Positions 51,357-59,484 of a DNA stretch of 64,000 nt are shown here, one piece after another. The first letter of the stretch is position 1, and each line of letters opens with the position of its first letter. The stretch is from the NCBI RefSeq assembly GCF_014385095.1, contig NZ_JACRTC010000001.1:62001-126000 (forward strand). The letters are read 5' to 3'. Under the pieces are notes generated by a model, which saw only the letters and a list, made by a program, of their open reading frames with translations, was not told the origin of the DNA and did not search any database. Source of the stretch: Zongyangia hominis (GTDB lineage Bacteria > Bacillota > Clostridia > Oscillospirales > Ruminococcaceae). The translations under genes were made by a program, and so were the position numbers.

Positions 51357-52307
51357 ATGAAAAAGATAACAGCACTCATACTCAGCGTTCTTTTATGCGC
51401 CGGCGTTTTTACCGGCTGCGGGGAGAAGGGACTTTCCGAGACGCCCGATTCCTTCTCCAGTATTTCCAGCGGAGAAAGCCAAAAGGAGAGCGAAACCCCG
51501 GTCAAGAAGGGGGACCCCGGCAAGAAGGCCATCCTGGTGGTCAGCTTCGGCACCAGCTACAACGACACCCGGGAGGCCACCATCGGCGCCATTGAAAAAG
51601 AGATCGCCGACGCCTTCCCCGACTATGAGGTGCGCCGGGCTTTTACCAGCCAGACCATCATCGACAAATTAAAAGACCGGGACGGCTTGGAGATCGACAA
51701 CGTGACCCAGGCGGTAGAGCGGCTCATCGCCGACGGCTTCGGCACCGTGATCTGCCAGCCCACCCACGTCATGCACGGCTTGGAGTACGACGACATGATG
51801 GCGGAGGTAGGGGCCTACGCCGACAGCTTTGAGATGCTGCGCTTCGGCGAGCCGCTGTTGAGTTCCGCGGAGGACTACAAGGAGATGGCCGAAGCGCTCG
51901 TGGCAAACATCCCTTCTTCCGGTGGGGACGAAGCGGTGGTGGTCATGGGCCACGGTACCGAGCACTTTGCCAACGCCACCTATGCGGCGCTTGACTATAC
52001 GCTTAAGGACCTGGGCCATTCCCGCTACTTTGTGGGGACGGTGGAGGCCTATCCGAGGCTGGACAGCGTCGTCAAGGGGGTGGAGGCCATGGGAGCCAAA
52101 AAGGTCATCCTGGCGCCGCTGATGATCGTGGCGGGAGATCACGCCACCAAGGATATGGCCAGCGACGAGGAAGGCTCCTGGAAGATGGAGTTTAAAAAGC
52201 GGGGCTATGAGGTGGATATCGTCATGAAGGGCCTGGGCGAGTATCCGCAGGTGCGCGCGCTCTATGTCAGCCATGTCCGGGCGGCCATCGACGGGGAAGA
52301 AAAGTAG
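51357..52307 (+). CDS. cbiK: Lipoprotein sirohydrochlorin cobaltochelatase-like protein
   Basis: A 316-residue CbiK-family class II chelatase that inserts cobalt into sirohydrochlorin. It carries a lipoprotein signal peptide (MKKITALILSVLLCAGVFTGC, lipobox Cys about residue 21) and a Ser/Glu-rich linker to about residue 55. The enzyme domain then follows: ILVVSFGTSYNDTREATIGAIE, QPTHVMHGLEYDDM (active-site His), VVMGHGTEHFANATY and LAPLMIVAGDHATKDM (second His). Placement outside the membrane resembles the periplasmic CbiK of Desulfovibrio. Start at 51357 follows AAAGGAGAT. It is transcribed with the corrinoid transporter, so it could handle cobalt or tetrapyrrole at the cell surface. No cytoplasmic cobaltochelatase is in the window. 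Confidence 0.88.
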   Translation: MKKITALILSVLLCAGVFTGCGEKGLSETPDSFSSISSGESQKESETPVKKGDPGKKAILVVSFGTSYNDTREATIGAIEKEIADAFPDYEVRRAFTSQTIIDKLKDRDGLEIDNVTQAVERLIADGFGTVICQPTHVMHGLEYDDMMAEVGAYADSFEMLRFGEPLLSSAEDYKEMAEALVANIPSSGGDEAVVVMGHGTEHFANATYAALDYTLKDLGHSRYFVGTVEAYPRLDSVVKGVEAMGAKKVILAPLMIVAGDHATKDMASDEEGSWKMEFKKRGYEVDIVMKGLGEYPQVRALYVSHVRAAIDGEEK

Positions 52308-52335
52308 CAGACTCGAAAGAAAGTCAGGAGAAAAC

Positions 52336-53805
52336 ATGATGCAGATAGGAAAACAACTGACGGCCTTCCTTTTGTCCACCTGTCTCTGTCTGGGGCTATT
52401 GGCCGGGTGCGGCAAGCCCCCCGCGCCGGGGGAGGGCGGCTCCCTCTCCGCAAGCGGGAACACGGCCATCCGGTTTACCGACGACGAGGGGCGGGAGATT
52501 CGTCTGGATGGGCCCTGCCGGCGGATCATCTCCCTTTACAGCGCCCACACCGAAAACCTCTTCACTCTGGGTGCGGGGGAGCAGATCATCGGCGTGTCCG
52601 ATACCTCCATCTATCCGCCGGAGGCGGCCGCCTTGGACATCTATGACTACCAGTCCGATCCGGAGAAGGTCATCGCCGCCCAGCCGGACCTGGTCCTCAT
52701 CCGCCCCTTTATCACCGACAAGGCTCCTGATTTTGTCAAAGCCATCGAAAACGCGGGGATTCCCGTCGTCTCCCTCTACCCGGAGAAGTTCGAGCTCTTT
52801 GACGAATATATCGCCCATCTGGGGTCCCTTGTGGGGAAGGAAGAGGAAGCCAAGGAAAAGCTCGCCGAATTTCACAGGAACCTGGATGCCATCGGGGAAC
52901 TGACGGCCCAGGTGAAGACGAAGCAGCGGGTCTTCTTTGAGTCGACGGAAGTCAATCTTCGCACCATCACCGCCGATTCCATGCCGGCCCACGCCATCGC
53001 CCTGGCGGGCGGGGAAAACGTGGCGGGGGACGTAAGCCCCGTCAAAGCGGGCAGCTCCATCGCCCCGTTTGGAGAAGAGAAGGTGCTTTCTCTGGCCGAC
53101 TCCATTGACGTCTACGTCTCCCAGAGCGGGGCCATGAACGCGGGGGGGAGCGTCCACGGCATCTCCATCCGGCCGGGCTTTGACACCATCCAGGCCGTCA
53201 AGGACGGACGGGTTTATCTCATCAACGAAAAGATTATCTCCTCCCCCACCTTCCGCTTTTATAAGGGGGTGCGGGAGCTGGCGCGGTATCTCTACCCCGA
53301 GATCATGGACGACCTCGCGGCCTATGAAAACGACGAGGCCGCCACCCGCCGGGATTTGGCCAACATCATGGTGAAGGCGGCCCATCTGCCCATCTATGTC
53401 ACCTCCTCGTCCAAGTATTATAAGCAGGATCACAAGGGCCACGTCTACGGCTGGTTTGAGGACGTGGCCTGGACCGATCCCGATTTCGACGCCATCGAAA
53501 CGGTGGTGACTTCCGGCTACCTCGATTGGGAGAAGGACGGGATAAAGCAGCTCTTCCATCCGGAGGACCCGGTGACCCGGGAGGAGCTGGCGCAGGCCAT
53601 CTTCCTCATGGGCGATTATGAGCGGGGGGCGGGCGCCGCCATCGCGGACCTGGACGCGTGTGAAAACAAAAATATCGTGCAGATCATGGTGGATAACGGC
53701 GTCTTTGCCCTCATTGACGGCAAATTTGAGCCCGAGCGCGCCGTGACTCAGCGGGAGATCGTGGAGGCCTTTGCCAAAGCGGGACCGCTGGGACGGGAAG
53801 CATGA
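52336..53805 (+). CDS. btuF: BtuF-like corrinoid-binding lipoprotein with C-terminal SLH-like region
   Basis: A 489-residue lipoprotein (lipobox LGLLAGC, Cys about 25). Residues about 45-345 form a periplasmic-binding-protein fold of the BtuF/FhuD type (RIISLYSAHTENLFTLGAGEQIIGVSDT, QPDLVLIRPF). The rest contains two SLH-like stretches: GWFEDVAWTDPDFDAIETVVTSGYL...FHPEDPVTREELAQAI and ADLDACENKNIVQIMVDNGVFALIDGKFEPERAVTQREIVEAFAKA. These may tie the protein to the cell wall. The stop codon falls in the first copy of a 21-base tandem repeat. Start at 52336 behind AGGAG. Corrinoid specificity comes from the riboswitch context. Confidence 0.85.
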   Translation: MMQIGKQLTAFLLSTCLCLGLLAGCGKPPAPGEGGSLSASGNTAIRFTDDEGREIRLDGPCRRIISLYSAHTENLFTLGAGEQIIGVSDTSIYPPEAAALDIYDYQSDPEKVIAAQPDLVLIRPFITDKAPDFVKAIENAGIPVVSLYPEKFELFDEYIAHLGSLVGKEEEAKEKLAEFHRNLDAIGELTAQVKTKQRVFFESTEVNLRTITADSMPAHAIALAGGENVAGDVSPVKAGSSIAPFGEEKVLSLADSIDVYVSQSGAMNAGGSVHGISIRPGFDTIQAVKDGRVYLINEKIISSPTFRFYKGVRELARYLYPEIMDDLAAYENDEAATRRDLANIMVKAAHLPIYVTSSSKYYKQDHKGHVYGWFEDVAWTDPDFDAIETVVTSGYLDWEKDGIKQLFHPEDPVTREELAQAIFLMGDYERGAGAAIADLDACENKNIVQIMVDNGVFALIDGKFEPERAVTQREIVEAFAKAGPLGREA

Positions 53806-53865
53806 CCGCTGGGACGGGAAGCATGACCGCCGGCGCGGGAAGCATGACGCTGGCGCAGGAAGCAT
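53783..53865 (+). repeat. 21-base tandem repeat at the 3' end of btuF
   Basis: Four head-to-tail units start at 53783, 53804, 53825 and 53846 (the last is 20 bases). The first two are identical, GACCGCTGGGACGGGAAGCAT; the others differ at a few positions. The btuF stop TGA recurs in each unit. In frame the unit reads PLGREA then stop. Confidence 0.8.
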
Positions 53866-53981
53866 AAGCCGGGCGTCAACCGGCCCGATGAGGTCCTGCC
53901 GGCGGGATGCTAGGGTCCGGGCCGCCAAAGCGGCCGTCTGCGCGGGCACAAGTGGGTAACAATACTTTGATAGATCCCTCA

Positions 53982-54030
53982 AAAGCGGGACGGATTTCGG
54001 AAAACTCCGAAGTCCGTCCCGCTTTCTTTC
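53982..54030 (+). terminator. Terminator of the btu operon
   Basis: A 13-bp outer stem (53982-53994 with 54013-54025) with an inner TTCGG/CCGAA helix, followed by T-rich sequence. Confidence 0.75.
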
Positions 54031-54091
54031 ATATCGGCTGACAGCTTCTCATATATTTCTACAAGAAAATAAGAGGAAACGGTGGAAATAT

Positions 54092-55633
54092 ATGAAGAGA
54101 CTCCGGGCCTTTTTACTCAACGGCCTCATTTTGACCATCACGTCGCTGCTCATGAGCAGTATCAGCGTCTGGTTTAACGTCTATTTGGGCAACAAGATCG
54201 GCAACGAGATGATGGGCGTCTTCCAGCTGATCATGTCGGTCTACGGCTTTGCCATCACCTTGGCCACCTCCGGCATCAACCTGGCCACCACCCGGCTGGT
54301 GGCGGAGGAGATGGGGAGGACCGAGCGGCCGAACCTAAAAAAAATCCTGCGCAAGTGCCTCATTTACAGCATCTCCTTCGGCACGGTGACAGCGGTGCTG
54401 CTCTATACCCTGGCCCCCGATATCGGGCTGCGCCTTTTGCAAAACAGCCAGACGGTGCTGCCGCTCAAGACCTTGGCCATCAGTCTGCCCTGCATCGCCA
54501 TGTCCTCGGTGCTCTCCGGCTACTTTACCGCCGTGCGCCGGGTGGTGAAAAACGCGTCGATACGCATCGCCGAGCAGTTTGTCAAAATCTTCCTCACCAT
54601 TGTGGGGCTCACCATCCTCGCCCCCGATGGGTTGGAGCAGACCTGCCTCTCCATCGTCTGGGCCGGGGTCATCTCGGAGATCTTTTCCTTCCTCTTTTCT
54701 TTTCTCCTTTACGAGGTGGACGCCCGGCGCTACCGCCGCAGCGATAAGGCGTCGCCCGGCATCACCCGGAAGCTCTTTGGCATCGCCCTGCCGGTGGCCA
54801 TGAGCGCCAACCTGCGCTCGGGCATCCTGACGGTGAAAAACCTACTGGTCCCCATCCAGCTGCGGAAATTCGGCGTCTCGGAAAGCGAGGCCTACGCCGC
54901 CTTCGGGGCCATCCATGGTATCGTACTGCCAGTGATTTTGTTTCCCTCCGCTTTCCTCTTCTCCTTCTGTGACCTAATTGTACCGGAGCTGGCCGAGTGC
55001 TTCGCCGTCACCGACAGCCTCAAGGACAACGTCCGCATCAACTACATGGTCACCCGCATGTCCCAGATGACCCTCCTTTTCTCCATGGGGGTGGCGGGGA
55101 TCATGTTCTGCTTTTCGGGCCAGGTGGGGGAGCTGCTCTCCCGCAGCGACGAGATCGGCCTCTATGCCGGCTATATCCGCCTGTTTGCCCTCATCATCCC
55201 CATCATGTACTTTGACCACGCCGTGGACGCCATGCTCAAGGGCCTGGACGAACAGCGCAGCTCCATGCGCTACAACATCATCGACTCCACCGGCACCCTG
55301 ATTTTGGTGTGGTTTTTGCTGCCGGTGTCAGGCATCCAGGGGTATGTGTTCGTCCTTTACATGAGCGAGATCATCAATTTTGCCCTGAGCCTTCACCGGC
55401 TTGTGAAGGTCACCAGCTTCCGTGTGAACATCGCGGATACCATCCTAAAGCCCGCTTTGTGCATCGCACTGGCGGTGGCCCTGCCCGCCCTTGGCATCCA
55501 GCTCATGCCCGCCCTGGACGCGCCCATCTTTTTGATCGCGTCCTCCACCTTCCTCTATGTCATCCTTTTGTGCGTCACCGGATGTCTGACGCCGGAGGAT
55601 ATCCGGTGGGTGAAGAGCATCTTTGCAAAGTAA
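54092..55633 (+). CDS. SpoVB-like polysaccharide/lipid flippase (MATE/MVF superfamily)
   Basis: A 513-residue polytopic membrane protein with about 14 helices. N-terminal KRLRAFLLNGLILTITSLLMSSISVWFNVYLGNKIG, then GMVFQLIMSVYGFAITLATSGINLATTRLVAEE-type sequence (around residues 40-75) and later CDLIVPELAECFA and DHAVDAMLKGLDEQRSSMRYNIIDS are typical of the SpoVB/MurJ branch in Clostridia. Such proteins flip lipid-linked wall precursors; SpoVB acts in spore cortex synthesis. Ribosome site GAGGAAACGGTGG precedes the ATG. Single gene between two terminators. Confidence 0.87.
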   Translation: MKRLRAFLLNGLILTITSLLMSSISVWFNVYLGNKIGNEMMGVFQLIMSVYGFAITLATSGINLATTRLVAEEMGRTERPNLKKILRKCLIYSISFGTVTAVLLYTLAPDIGLRLLQNSQTVLPLKTLAISLPCIAMSSVLSGYFTAVRRVVKNASIRIAEQFVKIFLTIVGLTILAPDGLEQTCLSIVWAGVISEIFSFLFSFLLYEVDARRYRRSDKASPGITRKLFGIALPVAMSANLRSGILTVKNLLVPIQLRKFGVSESEAYAAFGAIHGIVLPVILFPSAFLFSFCDLIVPELAECFAVTDSLKDNVRINYMVTRMSQMTLLFSMGVAGIMFCFSGQVGELLSRSDEIGLYAGYIRLFALIIPIMYFDHAVDAMLKGLDEQRSSMRYNIIDSTGTLILVWFLLPVSGIQGYVFVLYMSEIINFALSLHRLVKVTSFRVNIADTILKPALCIALAVALPALGIQLMPALDAPIFLIASSTFLYVILLCVTGCLTPEDIRWVKSIFAK

Positions 55634-55726
55634 TGGCCGTACCGCGGCTGCCTTGACCGGCCAGATTCGCGCTGAGAATGCCGGAGACTTCTGCGGTTCG
55701 TAAATGCGGATAGAAATATCGAAAAC

Positions 55727-55755
55727 AAAAAAAGAGCCCAATCGGGCTCTTTTTT
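55727..55755. terminator. Bidirectional terminator between the flippase and amidase genes
   Basis: A 12-13-bp stem with A-run and T-run (55727-55739 with 55744-55755), an AATC loop, and convergent genes on both sides. Confidence 0.85.
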
Positions 55756-55766
55756 ATGGCGGCGAC

Positions 55767-56504
55767 TTAGACGTCCACATAGGCGGCGTTGGCGAAGCCG
55801 GTGACGCCGTTAAAATTCACCGAATACCAGTCTTGCCACTGGCCGTAGATGGTGATGGGATCGCCGTTATAGGCCCTGGCGACCACGGCCGAATCGGTGG
55901 AGGGGCGGGAGCGGATATTGAGGGAACCCCTGCCCACCGATACGGTTCCCTGGCGCACCGGCCCGGGGGTGATGAAGGGCAGGCCAAAGTATTCGGTCAG
56001 GGAAAGCACCACATTGCGGGCGATGGCGCCGATATTGTTTTTGATCCAGTTGGCGTCCTCCACATTGTCGTGATAGGCAAATTCGATGAGGACGGCCGGG
56101 GCGCGGGTCTTGGTGACTTCGCCTAGCGTCGTGGTGGGCAGAGCCCGGACCCGGTCTGGCAGGGGATAGATGGTTTTTAGGTTGTTAGCGATAATTTCGG
56201 CGGCCCGCTGTCCTTTGACGCTGCCGGGAGCGTAGTATACCTCCGTGCCTCGGATGGTGCCCGCCGTAGCGGGTGGTGCGGCGTTGGAGTGCAGGGCAAG
56301 GTGGAGGTCATAGTTGCCTGCGTTGGAGGCCTTGATGGAGGACGCGGCCGTCATATCGGGGGTATTGCGGGAAAAGGCGATGCCGTTGGCCCTGAGATAG
56401 GGCTCCATGGCGTCGGCCACCAGGTTCATGTAATATTCCTCGGTCCCTCCGGTGACATAGGGGTTCCATTCCTGGGTGGAAGGACTTAAGTAGATGATGG
56501 GCAT
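55767..56504 (-). CDS. N-acetylmuramoyl-L-alanine amidase with SH3 domain
   Basis: A 245-residue zinc amidase cleaving the bond between muramic acid and L-alanine in peptidoglycan. Residues 1-175 are an Amidase_3-type domain: YLSPSTQEWNPYVTGGTEEYYMN, HLALHSNAAPPATAGTIRGTEVYY (zinc His) and the catalytic Glu in AVLIEFAYHDNVEDANW. Residues 185-245 are a bacterial SH3 domain (GSLNIRSRPSTDSAVVARAYNGD). The usual DPGHGG start is replaced by SPSTQ, a variant seen in phage and clostridial enzymes. No signal peptide is visible, so release by lysis or a role inside the mother cell is likely. Confidence 0.87.
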   Translation of the reverse strand: MPIIYLSPSTQEWNPYVTGGTEEYYMNLVADAMEPYLRANGIAFSRNTPDMTAASSIKASNAGNYDLHLALHSNAAPPATAGTIRGTEVYYAPGSVKGQRAAEIIANNLKTIYPLPDRVRALPTTTLGEVTKTRAPAVLIEFAYHDNVEDANWIKNNIGAIARNVVLSLTEYFGLPFITPGPVRQGTVSVGRGSLNIRSRPSTDSAVVARAYNGDPITIYGQWQDWYSVNFNGVTGFANAAYVDV

Positions 56505-56723
56505 TCAGTATTCTCCATTCTGCCGCCGCGCACCGGCATGAGATGGAAGGGGCGGGCCTCCGGCCCGCGCGGACAGCCGGAGGAAAAAGACGCGGGAAGA
56601 ATCCAGCCGCGAGTTCCGCCTGTCTCATTTTATGCCGCTGCCCGGGTCTGGGTGAACCGAAGGAAAAGGGTATAGAAAAAGGGCCCCGAGGGGGGCCCAG
56701 CAGGGGAAAAGACTGTGAGAGAG

Positions 56724-56894
56724 TTACTGTTTGGGTCTAAAGGATTTGCAGTCGGTGCACTGATCCATGGTGGGGTTCATCTCATGGGTGCCCACGGTGA
56801 TGCAGTCGAGAGAACAATAATCCTGGTTCTGGCAGTGGTACTCGCACTGCTGGACAGTACATTTGATACATTCATTGGCATGACACTGGTTCAT
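56724..56894 (-). CDS. DUF1540 domain protein
   Basis: A 56-residue cysteine-rich protein (MNQCHANECIKC...). Eight cysteines are arranged as QCHANECIKCTVQQCEYHCQ, DYCSLDC and QCTDCKSF, the spacing typical of DUF1540 domains common in clostridia and their spores. It probably binds a metal such as zinc through these cysteines. The start at 56894 has AAGGAGG nine bases before it; an upstream ATG at 56912 overlaps that site and is less likely. Function is unknown. Confidence 0.8.
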   Translation of the reverse strand: MNQCHANECIKCTVQQCEYHCQNQDYCSLDCITVGTHEMNPTMDQCTDCKSFRPKQ

Positions 56895-57042
56895 AATGAC
56901 GGCCTCCTTCAATTGAATGCTGGAATCACAGGAAATTCCACGGGGTCCGTGGACAGTCCTTTGGCTTCCAGCTCGTCATTATTGTACCCGCTGTGCCGCT
57001 GCCTATGCATCTGGAAAGCGTTTGCCGCTACGCATATGATTG

Positions 57043-57531
57043 TCAATTTTGGGTATCCGCATCGGGCAGGGAAGTGATGCGGATCACTTCTAAAGTGGCG
57101 ATCAGTTCATTGGGATCCGCCTGCCAATGTACAGGAGCGTCCAGCCGCAGAGAGAGCTTGGCGGGGGAGTGAACCGGAAAGATGCACTGGCCGCAGATAC
57201 AGGGTGCTGTTCCACCCGGTTCCTTTTCAATTTTGACCCGGGAGCCCGCGAGAGGCGCATCGTCTAAATAGAGGGCGGCGACTGTCTGAGCTTCGGCAGT
57301 GGCAGGCGGATAGAGGAGAAAACAGGCGCGGTAAGTCCCGCAAGCGGTCAGGACCAGGGAGCCGTCTTCCAACCGAAAATCAGGCGAACATGGGCCGCCG
57401 GGCACAAACTCCACAATAGCGCCGGGGTCACTCAGTTGTAAGCCGCCATTTTTCCATAAAAATCCGTAATGATTCTTTTCCGAATCCCGCAGCCTGTTGA
57501 CAATCTCTTCGATAAATTCAAACAGGGTCAT
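57043..57531 (-). CDS. BclA C-terminal-domain-like protein
   Basis: A 162-residue protein without signal peptide. From about residue 30 it reads like the jelly-roll (C1q-like) head domain of exosporium collagen-like proteins: LQLSDPGAIVEFVPG, LTACGTYRACFLLYPPATAEAQTVAALYLDDAPLAGSRV and CIFPVHSPAKLSLRLDAPVHW. There is no collagen-like Gly-X-Y region. In exosporium proteins this fold makes surface trimers, so a spore surface role is possible. The similarity is by pattern only and moderate. Confidence 0.6.
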   Translation of the reverse strand: MTLFEFIEEIVNRLRDSEKNHYGFLWKNGGLQLSDPGAIVEFVPGGPCSPDFRLEDGSLVLTACGTYRACFLLYPPATAEAQTVAALYLDDAPLAGSRVKIEKEPGGTAPCICGQCIFPVHSPAKLSLRLDAPVHWQADPNELIATLEVIRITSLPDADTQN

Positions 57532-57692
57532 GGAAACACTTTCTTTCTGGGGGAAGAAGCTCTTCCCATTTACAGTTTTGTTCGTTCTAATCTATGCAAA
57601 GGACATGGATCCGGTGACCGTTGTCCGCACCAAACGGAAAGGGAGCGCATAGTGATAAAAGGGGAGTTTCCCCACAGGAAGGAAGAGGCCCA

Positions 57693-58502
57693 ATGATACA
57701 AGGAATTGACGTATCACAGTACCAGGGGGAGATCCGCTGGCAGGATGTCAAAGACGAGGGTGTAGAATTCGCCATCGTCAGGACGACGCTTAGGCTCACC
57801 GACGGAACTCTGGCCACCGACCCCAACGCTATCGCCAACATTACCGGCGCTCAAAGTGCCGGGGTTTACGCGGGCGCTTACCATTATACCCGTGCCAGAA
57901 CTGTGGCGGAGGCTGAGGAAGAGGCCCGTTATTTTCTGTCTGTCATCGAGCCTTACCGTTTGGAATACCCGGTAGCGCTGGATTTGGAGGACAATTCGCT
58001 GACGGGGCTGGGTAAGGAAAATTTAACGAACATCGCCAATGCTTTTTTAGAAACAGTACAGGACGCCGGCTACTATGTGATGCTTTACTCCAATAAGTAC
58101 TGGCTGACCACACTGCTCGACGTCGACGAACTGCGTCAGTATGATGTCTGGCTGGCGCAGTATCCCACCGTCACCTACACGGGTCCTTATGGGATCTGGC
58201 AGTATACACCGGCCGGCCGTGTCAACGGCATTTCCACCAATGTGGACATGGACTATGCTTACCAAGACTATGCCCAAATTATCCGGGATGCGGGGCTCAA
58301 CGGTTTTCCGAAGCCGGGTTGCCCGGAGGATCCCTGCGGGAACGATAAGCCGGAGGGGCCCGATCACCCGGGAAAACCAGAGGGACCCGGCGGCTCGGAT
58401 AAGCCGGAGAAACCGGGCCGCTGCCCGATTCTCTTATGGCTTAAAAAACTAGCTCAACTTTTCCGGCGGGTTGTGGATGCTGTGAGAAACTGGTTTGGAT
58501 GA
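57693..58502 (+). CDS. GH25 family lysozyme with proline-rich linker and cationic C-terminal helix
   Basis: A 269-residue muramidase cleaving the MurNAc-GlcNAc bond. The GH25 barrel (about 1-205) has GIDVSQYQGEIRWQDVK, the acid pair in YPVALDLEDN and DVWLAQYP...GIWQYTPAGRVNGI...VDMDYAY. A Pro/Gly/Glu/Lys linker (about 215-245) leads to a terminal segment PILLWLKKLAQLFRRVVDAVRNWFG that forms a cationic amphipathic helix. There is no signal peptide. ATG at 57693 follows AGGAAGGAAGAGG. It is probably an endolysin-like or spore-cortex enzyme. Confidence 0.9.
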   Translation: MIQGIDVSQYQGEIRWQDVKDEGVEFAIVRTTLRLTDGTLATDPNAIANITGAQSAGVYAGAYHYTRARTVAEAEEEARYFLSVIEPYRLEYPVALDLEDNSLTGLGKENLTNIANAFLETVQDAGYYVMLYSNKYWLTTLLDVDELRQYDVWLAQYPTVTYTGPYGIWQYTPAGRVNGISTNVDMDYAYQDYAQIIRDAGLNGFPKPGCPEDPCGNDKPEGPDHPGKPEGPGGSDKPEKPGRCPILLWLKKLAQLFRRVVDAVRNWFG

Positions 58503-58545
58503 TTATAAAAGAAAGCGGGGGAGCACCCCCGCTTTCTTTTATAAT
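58502..58545. terminator. Bidirectional terminator after the GH25 gene
   Basis: A perfect 20-bp inverted repeat (58502-58521 with 58526-58545) with an AGCA loop. It sits between the GH25 stop and the convergent small gene. Confidence 0.85.
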
Positions 58546-58550
58546 CAAAA

Positions 58551-58730
58551 CTACTGCTGACTTTGAGTCAGATTGGCGGCACATTGCTGAAGCTCTGCCA
58601 AGGAACAGAATTTAGCGCCGCTTTGCTTGATGTTTTCCTGCACATATTTTGGCAGGGTATCGAAATACTGCTGCATCTGGGGGTCATTTTCCAGAGGGTT
58701 TTGCTGGTTCATCTGTAAAGGATTCTGCAT
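58551..58730 (-). CDS. Small conserved acidic protein of unknown function
   Basis: A 59-residue Gln/Asn-rich protein: MQNPLQMNQQNPLENDPQMQ followed by a helix YFDTLPKYVQENIKQSG and CSLAELQQCAANL. Short proteins with an LPxxVQExIxQSG centre are common in Clostridia, but the function is unknown. Start at 58730 has GGAG nine bases upstream; a start at 58745 is less likely because that ATG lies at the ribosome site. Confidence 0.65.
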   Translation of the reverse strand: MQNPLQMNQQNPLENDPQMQQYFDTLPKYVQENIKQSGAKFCSLAELQQCAANLTQSQQ

Positions 58731-59134
58731 TAACTTACACTCCATTCCGCCGCTGCGCCCGGCCTGAAAATTTTACAAAGAAACTGCGCAGATAGCCTCG
58801 ACTATTGGATTCGGTTCACAGTTGTATTGTTTGCAATCGGAAGAAAAAAACCACAGGAAATTGCTGGAAGGGATGTTGGAAAGATTGTCGAAAAATGTAG
58901 TAAAGACATCGGACTACCTATGGTGTGAAATTAAAATCATGGCAATATTTAGAAGAATGAGTATTGATATGAAAGAAAGATTCATGAATATTTAAAAAAG
59001 TGTGACCAAAAGATTGTGCAAGGCTACAATTTATCTCCAAATTTGTCAGGGAAAGATTGACAATGATTGCCAAGCATATTACTATATGTACATTCATTAC
59101 GGACAGTATTAAAAGGACGAAGGAGGAGAAAGCC
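58731..59134. other. AT-rich intergenic region without a recognised gene
   Basis: About 400 bases of low GC in contrast with the flanking genes. No frame has both a plausible start and family likeness, and no hairpin with T-run was seen. Confidence 0.5.
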
Positions 59135-59392
59135 ATGTGCCGGTATAGCGTCATGAAAAAAGCTTTAAAAAACGAAGAGATCGGACATTACATATCCTAC
59201 GGAGTCGTTATGCAGCAGGACAAAGGAGAAGACATTTGTCTGCATGATGTCACCAGCAATCAAGCAATTATCAACCATTTTATAGAACTGCTCAATCACT
59301 ACCAGGTATCCGCCGCCCATTTTGAGGACGTATTTGCCGATTTTTTGTGTACGGGTGAGATCCTTCGCTTTTATCCGGAGCTCGCTTATTGA
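59135..59392 (+). CDS. DUF6514-like protein
   Basis: An 85-residue protein. The pattern HYISYGVVMQQDKGEDICLHDVTSNQAIINHFIELLNHYQVSAAHFEDVFADFL resembles the DUF6514 family of Clostridia, with a small beta strand section followed by two helices. AAGGAGGAG lies nine bases upstream of the ATG at 59135, which is why an earlier in-frame start at 59057 was not used. The role is unknown. Confidence 0.7.
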   Translation: MCRYSVMKKALKNEEIGHYISYGVVMQQDKGEDICLHDVTSNQAIINHFIELLNHYQVSAAHFEDVFADFLCTGEILRFYPELAY

Positions 59393-59442
59393 GCACGGGA
59401 GGTCCGGTTCCATAATAAATTCATAAATTTTGAAAATTTTAC

Positions 59443-59471
59443 TTGCTTTTTTCTGAAAGATCATATATACT
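59443..59471 (+). promoter_or_regulatory. Promoter of the tRNA-Pro gene
   Basis: TTGCTT (59443-59448) and TATACT (59466-59471) are spaced by 17 bases, 13 bases before the tRNA. Confidence 0.65.
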
Positions 59472-59484
59472 GTTAAAGGTAATT

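Noticed and set aside
52396-53982. A 528-codon minus-strand frame opposite btuF
   Set aside because: Antisense shadow without motifs; the lipoprotein on the plus strand has a signal peptide and domains.
55767-58502. Prophage remnant
   Set aside because: Two wall hydrolases alone are insufficient; no capsid, tail, terminase or integrase genes are nearby.
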